15,184 nucleotides of DNA from CAYHYG01 sp964360835 (lineage in GTDB: Bacteria; Patescibacteriota; Patescibacteriia; UBA1558; 2-01-FULL-52-15). Numbering within the stretch: position 1 is the first letter of the stretch; each line of letters starts with the position of its first letter. Below, piece after piece: positions 1-7,783 of this stretch. The notes below the pieces were generated by a model. That model had not been told where the DNA came from. It saw only the letters and a list, made by a program, of their open reading frames with translations, and made no database searches. The stretch lies in assembly GCA_964360835.1 (NCBI GenBank), contig CAYHYG010000024.1:1-15184 (forward strand), written 5' to 3'. Made by a program: the position numbers and the translations under genes.

Positions 1-2402
1 GGCTTAAATACTACAATGGCGTCGAAACGGTTGAGAAGCTCTGGTCGGTAGTACGTAGCCAACTCTTTATCCAATAACTGTTGCTTAATACCCTCGATAG
101 CAGTGCCGGCTCTGACCTGCCCCTGAATAAACTGACTGGCCGCGTTAGAGGTAGCAATTAAAATAGTATTTGTAAAATCTACCGTGCGACCAGTGGCGTC
201 GGTCAATCGTCCGTCATCCATGACTTGCAAAAAGACATTGATAATATCCGGATGAGCTTTCTCCAACTCGTCGAGCAAAACTAAAGAGTACGGCTGCTTG
301 CGTACAGCGTCAGTCAATAGTCCCTCTGCTCTGCCTACAGAACCACCGATCAAACGTGCCAAACTATCAGCATTCTGATATTCACTCATATCTAGGCGGA
401 TCATGCGCTGTTCGTCGCCAAAGTAACTGGCAGCCACAGCTTTGGCTAATTCAGTTTTACCGACTCCAGTCGGTCCTAGGAATAATAAGGAAACAATCGG
501 TCGTTTGACATCGCGTAATTCTACTCGGGCTCTCTGCAGAGCTGAGACAACAACTGCTACAGCTTCATTCTGCCCAACAATACGCTGGTGAATATTATCT
601 TCTAGATGAAGTAACTGTTCTGATTCATCATGGCTCACTTGCGTTACCGGCACCCGCGTTTTCTCTGAAACAACCTGAGCCACGTCTTCGGCGCCGATTA
701 ATTGTCGTTCATTTTTCTTGACTTTGACGCCAGCGACGGTTTCTTGTAACAACTGTACTGCTTTCTCCGGTAACTGCTGGTCATGTATATATCTCTGAGA
801 CAGATCAACGGTCTGAGCTACAGCCTGATAAGAAATAAAAACCGGAAACTGTGCTTCCAATAAAGGCACATGTGCCAGGACCATCTCGATAGCTACCTCA
901 CGTTCAGGCTCTAATACTGTCAAACGACGCATCTCTTGGGCTAAGGAGGTACCTTCCAACGCTCGGTGAAAATCTTGGGGAGTAGTAGAACCAATGACAA
1001 TCAGTCGAGGGTCTCTAACCTGTTGGGCTAGAATTTCTGACAAATCCAGCTGATCAGCTCCTCGTCCACTGACGCCCACAATAGTATGAATATTTTCGAT
1101 GTATAAAATTATATTGCCGGAGCGAATGACTTCGTTGGTCAAATGCATCATACGCTCTTGTATTTCTCCGGTTTCAACTGCGCCAGCAACCAGAGCCGGT
1201 ATGTCAACTCGTACCAAACGCTTATCCTGAAGCAACCCAGGCACATCATCAGCCACCATCAGATTAGCCAATTGATCGATCAGACTTCTCTTGCCAACTC
1301 CGGCTTCGCCGATCAAAACCACCGCCGAAACTCCACTCTCCAGTGAACGATAAAGCTCTGTAAACTCTTGCTCCCTGCCTGTGATCATCGGCAGAGCTCC
1401 ATTTTTAGCCGCCATAGTCAGATCCTCGCTAAAGCGATCGAGATAAGGCGTAGCAATAGCGGTATATGAGCGGTTGATCGGGCCCTTGGAGCGGAAACCG
1501 GCTGCGTGACGTAAATTTCGATAACGCCGATATAAGGCGTGTTGCAAATCTATCCAGATATGGACATGTCTGATCTGTTGGTCGTCTACACCTTTGTCGC
1601 TTAACCATAACGGAATATGTTGACTTACTTGGACTAACGCTAAGAAAAGATCAAGAGATTGTACGCGGTTATGTTTACGTTCAGCCGCAATCATGGCGGA
1701 AACCAAGAAGGCTCTCAGCACACCCCGACTAAGACCGTCCTTACCTTCTGCCTGATGATCTCGCAAGGACAAACTGTGAAGACCTTTTTGCGCTTCACTC
1801 GGAGTCAGACCTAAGCGCGTGAATAATAAAATAACGTCCGCGGTTTGGAGTAAATAAACAGCCAAGGCGTCAGCCGTCAGCATCTTGCCTGAAGTTTTGG
1901 ACTGCATCCAAGCCTGATCAAGCTGACGTAAAGTTTCGACAGAAAAATAATCGGCGATATTTATCTTCTGACGTCTGGAACCAAAGGTCATCCGATACCA
2001 AGGTTTGAGACGACCCGTCAGACGCCAGAGACGGTAGACTAAATATAAATGTGCTGTCAGGAGAAACCAAAATAGCAAACTGTCGAGTGATTGACTGATC
2101 CAAAAAAATTGTAAAGCCGACCACAGACTGCCGGTCAAATAAATCTGATAGAAAAGCAATAAACTGTTGGCCACCAAAGCTAAGACCAATAAACCGTCAA
2201 TAATTAAATTAACAGTCCATTCCCAACCGCGGGCTGAAATCTGAAAAACTGACATTGGTCTGTGCCAGTATAAACTATGCTCTCGGACCATATAAAGTAA
2301 CCCGCTACCGCCGCAATCAGAACATGAGAGCATACCGCGAGGACCAGTGCCGCCACAACTGAGACAGGACTGCCAATGTAATTGCTCAGGAGTTGCCGCC
2401 AT
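1..2402 (-). CDS. Membrane-anchored Clp/HSP100-like AAA+ ATPase (partial, 3' end outside window)
   Basis: About 800 codons are visible, open to the left edge; the ATG at 2402-2400 lies 17 bp inside the preceding gene. Domains in order: a DnaJ-like cysteine motif at residues 13-34 (CLSCGGTG and CSDCGGSG), two predicted membrane segments (about 64-89 and 106-126), a Clp N-domain-like helical region (about 150-280), AAA+ ring D1, then D2. D2 is intact at Walker A (GPTGVGKT, K649), Walker B (LLDE, D711-E712) and the arginine-finger region (LLNRFD, R792). D1 is degenerate: Walker A reads GEAGVGKRS (R372 for Ser/Thr) and Walker B reads LYIEN (435-437) instead of the usual hhhDE. The aromatic pore loops of both rings are not recognisable (GAVETGEI at 407-414; GGSVGRAEG at 686-694). 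No coiled-coil middle domain separates D1 from D2. Family membership is certain; acting as a classical unfoldase for ClpP is doubtful. The D2 small domain is not seen. Confidence 0.9.
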   Translation of the reverse strand, partial: MAATPEQLHWQSCLSCGGTGPRGMLSCSDCGGSGLLYMVREHSLYWHRPMSVFQISARGWEWTVNLIIDGLLVLALVANSLLLFYQIYLTGSLWSALQFFWISQSLDSLLFWFLLTAHLYLVYRLWRLTGRLKPWYRMTFGSRRQKINIADYFSVETLRQLDQAWMQSKTSGKMLTADALAVYLLQTADVILLFTRLGLTPSEAQKGLHSLSLRDHQAEGKDGLSRGVLRAFLVSAMIAAERKHNRVQSLDLFLALVQVSQHIPLWLSDKGVDDQQIRHVHIWIDLQHALYRRYRNLRHAAGFRSKGPINRSYTAIATPYLDRFSEDLTMAAKNGALPMITGREQEFTELYRSLESGVSAVVLIGEAGVGKRSLIDQLANLMVADDVPGLLQDKRLVRVDIPALVAGAVETGEIQERMMHLTNEVIRSGNIILYIENIHTIVGVSGRGADQLDLSEILAQQVRDPRLIVIGSTTPQDFHRALEGTSLAQEMRRLTVLEPEREVAIEMVLAHVPLLEAQFPVFISYQAVAQTVDLSQRYIHDQQLPEKAVQLLQETVAGVKVKKNERQLIGAEDVAQVVSEKTRVPVTQVSHDESEQLLHLEDNIHQRIVGQNEAVAVVVSALQRARVELRDVKRPIVSLLFLGPTGVGKTELAKAVAASYFGDEQRMIRLDMSEYQNADSLARLIGGSVGRAEGLLTDAVRKQPYSLVLLDELEKAHPDIINVFLQVMDDGRLTDATGRTVDFTNTILIATSNAASQFIQGQVRAGTAIEGIKQQLLDKELATYYRPELLNRFDAIVVFK

Positions 2403-2763
2403 AAGAAAAGAAAAATAATAAAAGCCGAGCCACTACGGCGATCGGCGCAATCAGCCAGAACGCGAGTATAACCAAAAGCACCAAACTTTTGAAAAACCAA
2501 TACAGGGAACGAAATATTAGAATGACCAACCGAACAAAAAAACTGATAATCCGGCCAATCCGGTCAGTCTGACCATACATGGGCTGAAATAGATTTCTGG
2601 CTAAGACACGTAAAGCTAGACGATGCTCCGTTTCCATCACAACAGTCATCAACAAACTTGCAAACCACAAAAAACCTTGCGTATACCACCAGAGCGGGAA
2701 AGCAATAATATCTTTGACTGTATCTAGCAAAATGTATCTTGAAATTGCTGAACTAAATTGCAT
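2386..2763 (-). CDS. Small multi-pass membrane protein coupled to the Clp-like ATPase
   Basis: This 125-residue protein is strongly hydrophobic, with one Trp/Phe-rich membrane segment at about residues 15-42 and a long hydrophobic stretch at about 70-118 that could cross the membrane twice. Between them is a short basic, polar region. I do not recognise a named family. The stop (TGA, 2388-2386) lies inside the start of the downstream Clp-like gene, a 17-bp overlap that suggests translational coupling and perhaps a shared membrane complex; that role is inferred from position only. No Shine-Dalgarno sequence precedes the ATG, but a perfect TATAAT lies ten bases upstream, so the transcript may be almost leaderless. 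It is probably a real gene, because length, hydrophobicity and overlap all fit. Confidence 0.75.
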   Translation of the reverse strand: MQFSSAISRYILLDTVKDIIAFPLWWYTQGFLWFASLLMTVVMETEHRLALRVLARNLFQPMYGQTDRIGRIISFFVRLVILIFRSLYWFFKSLVLLVILAFWLIAPIAVVARLLLFFFSYGGNS

Positions 2764-2772
2764 ATAAAATCT

Positions 2773-2778
2773 ATTATA
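2773..2778 (-). promoter_or_regulatory. Putative -10 box for the membrane protein/Clp pair
   Basis: TATAAT on the minus strand lies nine bases before the ATG at 2763 and touches the stop codon of the pilin gene. The expected start point near 2766 gives a leader of about three bases. No good -35 box is seen at 16-18 bases. Confidence 0.4.
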
Positions 2779-3780
2779 CTATGAGGCGCAACGACATAAG
2801 CGTCGATGATTGCTTAGTGGGGCTGTCACACAGCCGTAGCCTGTAGATGAAACCACATAACAAGTAGCCGCTGTAGTATCCCATGATGGGTGAGATTTTC
2901 CACTGCCTATCGCTTGGCAGTCTGAACAATTAGCGCCCTTATCTATCATCATGGTACACGATATATCTGACCAGCCTCCGGCTATACATCCAGCGTGGCT
3001 AGCACATACGGTGGTACATGTTTCTGTCAGACCACCAAGGTAGTGACAATAACCGCTTGATAATGTTCCGCCTGTAGCACATGCCCCAGTACATGATAAT
3101 TGAGTGATGCAGGCGGTGCAACCTGTATTACATGCATAGTGACTACTAGTGCAGGTACTGCCATCATAGACGAACCCGCTTGAACGATAAGTGGCATTAG
3201 CAGAGCAAGCAGTCCCAGTATAATCACACACTTCTGTCCCCTCAACTGTCCCATTACCGCAAGTTTGTGCCGGCGGATCGGTGGGCGCCACATAGGTAGG
3301 TAAGTTGACCCATCCACTAATCTCTACGCCGCCAGTGTCGTAGGTACTACAGGCACCGATGGCCATAACATTGTTTTGCCTGCGAGTCACATAATAACCA
3401 GTATCGACAGCTGTCGTCTTGGTCAAGTCAACCGGTAACGTTGCCAGATAGGTCCCAATGAAAGGAGCGTCCGTAACAAGCACACAGGTTCTCGTCTGAC
3501 CATCACAGGTTAGATTCGCCTGCTGAGCACAAATGACGTGTTTATTCCCAGCCCCGATAGTAGAACTAGCAAACTGTGTCGGAGCAGAACCATAATCCGC
3601 AGTATAAAATTCGACGGCTCGGATTAATGAATTCAGATCATTTTTTCTGCGGCTATCGTTGGTATTGCCTATGCGGCGCGCCGGATTAATAACAGCCAAG
3701 ATGGCAGCAGACAAAACTATGATTACAACCACTGCGATGATAACTTCAATTAACGTAAAACCACGTCTAGGGCTAGACAT
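2779..3780 (-). CDS. Type IV pilin-like protein with a long cysteine-rich tail
   Basis: The 333-residue product starts with a class III signal: short basic leader, then G7 | F8-TLIE, with Glu at mature position 5, followed by a hydrophobic helix to about residue 30. A prepilin peptidase would cut after G7, so the product should be a pilin or pseudopilin in the cell envelope. Residues 35-150 resemble a pseudopilin globular head. The rest is unusual: about 24 cysteines in all, including CGNGTVEGTEVC at 174-185, which resembles the DUF4215/Myxococcus Cys-rich repeat, and a terminal block ending LCRCAS. Ordinary pseudopilins are about 130-200 residues, so roughly half of this protein is an added, probably disulfide-bonded, extracellular module. 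It has its own promoter. An adhesive or binding tip pilin is a reasonable inference; no ligand can be named. Confidence 0.88.
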   Translation of the reverse strand: MSSPRRGFTLIEVIIAVVVIIVLSAAILAVINPARRIGNTNDSRRKNDLNSLIRAVEFYTADYGSAPTQFASSTIGAGNKHVICAQQANLTCDGQTRTCVLVTDAPFIGTYLATLPVDLTKTTAVDTGYYVTRRQNNVMAIGACSTYDTGGVEISGWVNLPTYVAPTDPPAQTCGNGTVEGTEVCDYTGTACSANATYRSSGFVYDGSTCTSSHYACNTGCTACITQLSCTGACATGGTLSSGYCHYLGGLTETCTTVCASHAGCIAGGWSDISCTMMIDKGANCSDCQAIGSGKSHPSWDTTAATCYVVSSTGYGCVTAPLSNHRRLCRCAS

Positions 3781-3786
3781 GGCTAT

Positions 3787-3815
3787 ATTATAAAACGAAT
3801 AGCTTTTTTCTACAA
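3787..3815 (-). promoter_or_regulatory. Promoter of the pilin-like gene, leaderless start
   Basis: On the minus strand, TTGTAG (3815-3810), a 17-base spacer and TATAAT (3792-3787) are followed by six bases and then the ATG at 3780. The predicted start point coincides with the A of the start codon, and no Shine-Dalgarno sequence is present. Confidence 0.6.
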
Positions 3816-3832
3816 TTAAATTATTTGCTGAT

Positions 3833-4030
3833 CTAAGGATTTAAACACTTTAAATCCTCTATGTTACATCCTGGAAAAGTAATGTTTCCATCGGGGGAAT
3901 CTGTCTGACATTGAGTTCTCTGACAATTGATTGGGCAATCATCATAAGAATAGTCCTCACAATTAACTGGCTTTACCGTACACCCACTGGCAAATAGAGT
4001 AATTATCAGAAATGTGAGTAAAGATTTCAT
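3833..4030 (-). CDS. Small cysteine-rich lipoprotein
   Basis: This 65-residue product has a lipoprotein signal peptide: MKSLL, a hydrophobic core, and ASGC with the lipidated Cys at 17 (the -3 residue is Ala, a weaker lipobox). The 49-residue mature part holds six more cysteines and many acidic residues, so it is probably a small disulfide-stabilised envelope protein. I recognise no family. The ATG overlaps the tgt stop as ATGA (4030-4027), and a strong Shine-Dalgarno AAGGAG lies just upstream inside the end of tgt. That supports the start and suggests translation coupled to tgt. It is short, but the start signal, signal peptide and overlap together make it credible. Confidence 0.72.
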   Translation of the reverse strand: MKSLLTFLIITLFASGCTVKPVNCEDYSYDDCPINCQRTQCQTDSPDGNITFPGCNIEDLKCLNP

Positions 4031-5187
4031 AAATCTCCTTTTTTAATATTTAATCTTATATCCATCATAAGCTGTTGATAGAATTCAAGATTATGGAGGG
4101 AAGCTAAACGTAAGCCTAACATTTCGTTGGAACGAAATAAGTGATGCAAATAGGCCTTAGAATAATTCTTTAGCGTTGTTTGGTTGACAGGAGAAATATC
4201 ATTTTTGAATTTAAACGAACGGATGTTGATCGAACTCCAGAAACGACCACGAAACCCGCTAGTAGGGACAGGTCGTCGCGTCAGACGCGATCGCGACTTG
4301 TCCCTACGGTGTGCGGAATAATAAAATAATCGTCCGTGTCTGGCCTCGCGTGTCGGGATGACACAATCAAACATATCAATGCCTCGCTTGACCGCTTCGA
4401 CAATATTATCCGGATAGCCAACGCCCATCAAATAATGAATCTTCTCCGCCGGCAAAGCTGGCACTATATAATCGAGCACCTTGTACATTTCTTTGGCTGG
4501 TTCTCCGACTGCTAATCCTCCAACGGCATACCCGTCAAACTTCATCGCTGCCAAATCCTTAGCTGATTGCAAGCGCAAATCTTCAAAAGTTGATCCCTGG
4601 ACAATCGCGAACAACAATTGCTTTCCTACTTTCTTATTCCTTTTTTCTAATTTCTTTTTGTGCTCCTGACATAGAGTAGCCCAGCGTTTCGTCAGGTCGA
4701 TAGATCGCTTGGCTTGCTTGCGCGTAGCGGGATATCCGGGAAAATAATCCAATACCATCATCACATCGGAGCCAATGATTGCCTGGATTTCCATAGCTTT
4801 CTTGGGCGTCAATGTATGCAGGTCACCATTGAGATGCGAACGAAAAATAACACCGTCATCGGTTAACTTAGCCATGTGACCGAGCGAGAAAATCTGAAAA
4901 CCGCCAGAGTCGGTTAGGATCGGGACACTCGACTGCATAAATTTATGAAGCCCGCCAAACTTCTGTAATATTTTCACCCCTGGTTGTAGATAGAGATGAT
5001 AAGTGTTGGATAAGATCATCTCCGCTCCTAGCTTAGTCACATCAGAAACTTCTAGTCCTTTGATAGCCGCTTTGGTGGCGATAGGTAAAAAAAACGGTGT
5101 CTGCACCGAGCCATGCGCCGTATGCAAAACACCCGCGCGTGCGCGGGATTTCTTGGAAACTTTTTTTAATTCAAAACCCAGTTTCAT
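4027..5187 (-). CDS. tgt: tRNA-guanine transglycosylase (queuosine pathway), with insertion and lost zinc site
   Basis: The 386-residue protein matches TGT over its whole length. TGT swaps guanine 34 for a queuosine precursor base in the anticodon of Tyr, His, Asn and Asp tRNAs. Visible landmarks are ILTDSGGFQ with the general acid/base D93, the VGGLAVGE loop, and MFDCVIPTREARHG with nucleophile D274. Three features are odd. The three Cys zinc ligands of the usual CxCxxC are V334, Q336 and L339, though the fourth ligand H365 remains. The substrate-pocket segment, usually DECxPYPA in bacteria, reads DYFPGYPA (147-154). A 46-bp palindrome adds a basic stretch at about residues 294-309, in a loop that is only a few residues long in the E. 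coli enzyme. The frame stays open, so it may still fold, but activity is uncertain. No clear Shine-Dalgarno sequence or promoter is seen. Confidence 0.93.
   Translation of the reverse strand: MKLGFELKKVSKKSRARAGVLHTAHGSVQTPFFLPIATKAAIKGLEVSDVTKLGAEMILSNTYHLYLQPGVKILQKFGGLHKFMQSSVPILTDSGGFQIFSLGHMAKLTDDGVIFRSHLNGDLHTLTPKKAMEIQAIIGSDVMMVLDYFPGYPATRKQAKRSIDLTKRWATLCQEHKKKLEKRNKKVGKQLLFAIVQGSTFEDLRLQSAKDLAAMKFDGYAVGGLAVGEPAKEMYKVLDYIVPALPAEKIHYLMGVGYPDNIVEAVKRGIDMFDCVIPTREARHGRLFYYSAHRRDKSRSRLTRRPVPTSGFRGRFWSSINIRSFKFKNDISPVNQTTLKNYSKAYLHHLFRSNEMLGLRLASLHNLEFYQQLMMDIRLNIKKGDL
4262..4307. repeat. 46-bp palindromic element inserted in frame in tgt
   Basis: The outer arms start GTAGGGACA and end TGTCCCTAC; 14 pairs form between 4262-4275 and 4294-4307, one a G-T wobble. 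A perfect inner 6-bp stem (4276-4281 with 4285-4290) closes on a 3-base loop, with a 3-base bulge at 4291-4293. The shape and self-contained ends look like a dispersed palindromic unit rather than tgt coding sequence. It is read through in frame. Confidence 0.8.
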
Positions 5188-5259
5188 AACTATGCATTAT
5201 GTATGATGTAGTCTGTATAAGGTGAGTGATACTTAAAACATAATACCTGATACAGTGCT

Positions 5260-7062
5260 CTATTCGACCACTGTTCCATTATCCCCCGCCTGATCAGCCC
5301 GAACCTGTGAGCTTTTGAGTGGCGAACTCTTGGTCTGAAATTCACTTTCACCGGAAGCGACAATAGTTACCGGATTTATCAGAGTGACCGTGGAACCACT
5401 TTCATCTTTGGTCGGTATGAGACTGATTTCAAACGAAGCCTGCAACGGTAAGAGCAAACTGGAAAAATTATCCAGTTGCCAGGACAAGCGGCGAGCTTCA
5501 GCATCATATTGCAAGGTCCCTTCATCAACTGAATCTTCCGCCACAAAAGAAACATTAGGTGGCAGAGCGGCCGAAAGATTGACACTGGCATAGTCTGCCG
5601 CGCCATTATCCAATGACCAGATGACAACATAATGAGTTTCCTCACCTACCTTTGGTGGCAAAGGTCCGGATCCCACTTGCCTATTGGCTAGATTGTAGTA
5701 AACACCCTGACTAAATGATAAACCCTCACCCAGGGAGACAACGAACAAAGGAGAAGTAACTTTCCAGTTGGATAATCCTTCTATAGTGGCCTGCGCCACG
5801 TTGTCGACAGATGAACGACCTTGTTGCTTCTCCGAAGTTATCCGAACTTTCCAGGTAACAGTCACACTTTCTCCCACCGGTAAATTGGCCAACCGTGATT
5901 CATTCTCTTTATTCCAGACAACTTTTGAATCCTGTAGTCTGCCGCCACCGCTAAAACTGCTAAAGTCTAGAATATTGCTGTCCATTAGTACCTCCAAGGT
6001 CATCTCGTCGATATCTTCTCGAGAATTGTTGGTAGCAGTCAGCTGATACTGCAGCTCATCACCCCAGTCAGCTTCAAAGTCTTTGTTACGTCCGTTGATC
6101 AATAATTCTAATTTTACTTCTGGATTGATGATCGTTAACTCTTGGCGCTGTTTGGATAATGGCAATATTCTTTCTTCGGAAGACTGACCGACTTGGATAA
6201 CCCAAGCTTGTTTCTGATGAGCATCAACGTTAAAGAGACCGCCCAAGTGAAATGGCAATTCCTGACCGGCTTCGAGAGATCCTTTCCAGACACCTTCTTC
6301 TAACTCTGGTTCAGATTCGGCCAATTCAAAATCTGGTGGTAACGTAATAGTGACTACCAAATTGTCGATCTTTTCGGCTGTGACATTTTTCAGCGCTGCA
6401 TCCAGACTGACGTCATTGCCGACCAAAATCTTGGCTGTGGAGTTGATCGATAAAGTCAGCTTAGTATCAACCACCATGGTACTCGCGGATTGTTCCACGG
6501 TAAAGTCTGAGCTAAAATTTTGCGGCTGATAACTGAGGCGAAATATGGCTTCCAATAAATCATCCTTATTACCCACCAACTGGCCTTGAATTTCCAGACT
6601 ACTACGGCTCCCAGCCGCAATCTCCGGTAAATCCCAAGTGGTTGCGTATGAATCTCGCGGAGCTATCGAAGCTGTCTCAAAATAAAATCCCTCCGGCCAC
6701 TGAGCGGCGATAGAAACTTTGGTCAGAGGTACGGAATCTTTGTTCTCAATTTCAATTTTATAAATAACCGTATCTCCAGCGATGATCTGACTGGGTGCAT
6801 TGACCGTCATAATGGCACTTTGCCGGGCGCTTGGTAGCGGTCGAAAAACCAGATACCAGACAGNNNNNNNNNNCCAGACAGCAAAAACAAAAGCTGCCGA
6901 TAACACAATGCCGATAATCAACCAAGCCCAGACATGATGTCCTGAACTACGTTCAAATGTCTGGTACTCAGCCGGTATGGAACGACGTAATCTACGAGAT
7001 TTGCCGCTTCTCAAATTGACTACGTTATCTGATGAGGCTTTTATTTTTCTAGTATTAAACAT
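5260..7062 (-). CDS. Membrane-anchored extracellular protein with Ig-like/DUF11-type repeats
   Basis: About 600 residues (some 594 if the N gap is false). A basic N-terminal tail of about 42 residues is followed by one membrane helix (about 44-70) and then about 520 residues of beta-rich sequence. At least four repeats of about 110-130 residues follow the pattern of bacterial DUF11/CARDB-like beta-sandwiches: a hydrophobic strand, a 'GD.v.Y.i...N' segment, an 'LP..' strand and a 'W.L..L..G' segment. No catalytic motif is visible, so a surface scaffold or adhesin is the best guess. The start overlaps the recO stop by 8 bp, placing it in the ileS-recO transcription unit. The gap at 6864-6873 falls inside the membrane helix. 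Topology is inferred as N-terminus in, repeats outside. Confidence 0.8.
   Translation of the reverse strand: MFNTRKIKASSDNVVNLRSGKSRRLRRSIPAEYQTFERSSGHHVWAWLIIGIVLSAAFVFAVWXXXXVWYLVFRPLPSARQSAIMTVNAPSQIIAGDTVIYKIEIENKDSVPLTKVSIAAQWPEGFYFETASIAPRDSYATTWDLPEIAAGSRSSLEIQGQLVGNKDDLLEAIFRLSYQPQNFSSDFTVEQSASTMVVDTKLTLSINSTAKILVGNDVSLDAALKNVTAEKIDNLVVTITLPPDFELAESEPELEEGVWKGSLEAGQELPFHLGGLFNVDAHQKQAWVIQVGQSSEERILPLSKQRQELTIINPEVKLELLINGRNKDFEADWGDELQYQLTATNNSREDIDEMTLEVLMDSNILDFSSFSGGGRLQDSKVVWNKENESRLANLPVGESVTVTWKVRITSEKQQGRSSVDNVAQATIEGLSNWKVTSPLFVVSLGEGLSFSQGVYYNLANRQVGSGPLPPKVGEETHYVVIWSLDNGAADYASVNLSAALPPNVSFVAEDSVDEGTLQYDAEARRLSWQLDNFSSLLLPLQASFEISLIPTKDESGSTVTLINPVTIVASGESEFQTKSSPLKSSQVRADQAGDNGTVVE
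6864..6873. other. Assembly gap (10 N) between identical 8-mers
   Basis: The ten N are flanked directly by CCAGACAG on the left (6856-6863) and CCAGACAG on the right (6874-6881). Collapsing the two copies and the N removes 18 bases, which keeps the reading frame and gives a continuous membrane helix (FAVWYLVF). The gap is therefore probably a scaffolding artefact of two overlapping contig ends. Confidence 0.8.
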
Positions 7063-7783
7063 GATTATGTAGTTGGTAATAACCTTCTAGTGAACGCAAC
7101 TGCCGGCCGGTAATTTCCTGAAAGAAAACTTGCGTCACCTGTCGCAAAGTATCGGCTGACTGGTCGGCCACGGCTAATTGCGGCTGGCCACTCTGAGCCT
7201 GTCGGAAAAATTCCACCAAAGCTGTACAATCCAGGAGATTCGGTTCCGGATGCTTATTACAGACGAATCCTTTGCCTGACAAATACCACCAGTCAGTGCT
7301 TACTGTACCACATAATTGACAGTGAGAAAAATCAAATTTCCAGCCAGCCAGACTCAAAAGGCGCCATAAAGCATAGTAAACTGTTTGTTCCTTTTTGGGC
7401 GTGGAGAGTTCAACTCGATTCAGCTGATCGAGGACTTCACAAGCTAATTTATACTCGATGGTTATCTTGGTTCCGGGCGGATTGAGTAACAAGATGGCCT
7501 CGGCCACGGCGCTTGCCAGAAAAAATGAATCCAAATCATAACGAAAATATGACCATGATTGTAATATATCCACGCCAGCTACATGATCAAAATTACCACG
7601 GCCGATCATCAGACGAACGCGCTGAAAAGGCTCCATGTGTCCGGCCAATTTACTAGATGACTTGGCGGCGCTGCGCACCATTACTTTTAATCGTCCTTCG
7701 TCAGGTGTCAAAACATAATACAACCGATCAGCTTGTCTCAATGACCGGTGATACAAAACTATGCCTTCGGTTTTGACTGACAT
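7055..7783 (-). CDS. recO: DNA repair protein RecO
   Basis: The 242-residue protein has the RecO layout: an N-terminal OB fold (residues 1-80, starting KTEGIVLYHRSLRQADRLY), a helical domain, and a zinc-finger segment. RecO loads RecA onto SSB-coated single strands together with RecR and anneals complementary strands during gap repair. The metal site appears as C155-x2-C158 ... C175-x2-H178, with His where many RecO proteins have a fourth Cys. Length is normal for the family. The ATG directly abuts the ileS stop (TAG-ATG, no gap) and the stop overlaps the next gene by 8 bp, so it is almost certainly co-transcribed and translationally coupled with ileS. Confidence 0.9.
   Translation of the reverse strand: MSVKTEGIVLYHRSLRQADRLYYVLTPDEGRLKVMVRSAAKSSSKLAGHMEPFQRVRLMIGRGNFDHVAGVDILQSWSYFRYDLDSFFLASAVAEAILLLNPPGTKITIEYKLACEVLDQLNRVELSTPKKEQTVYYALWRLLSLAGWKFDFSHCQLCGTVSTDWWYLSGKGFVCNKHPEPNLLDCTALVEFFRQAQSGQPQLAVADQSADTLRQVTQVFFQEITGRQLRSLEGYYQLHNHV

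Noticed and set aside
3027..3317. Alternative minus-strand frame inside the pilin gene
   Set aside because: It is a shadow frame of the Cys-rich region; the main frame has the signal sequence and promoter.
5188..5259. Promoter for tgt (CATAAT at 5201-5196 or TATACA at 5219-5214)
   Set aside because: Both -10-like boxes lack a matching -35 and the 72-base spacer is AT-rich enough to give these by chance.
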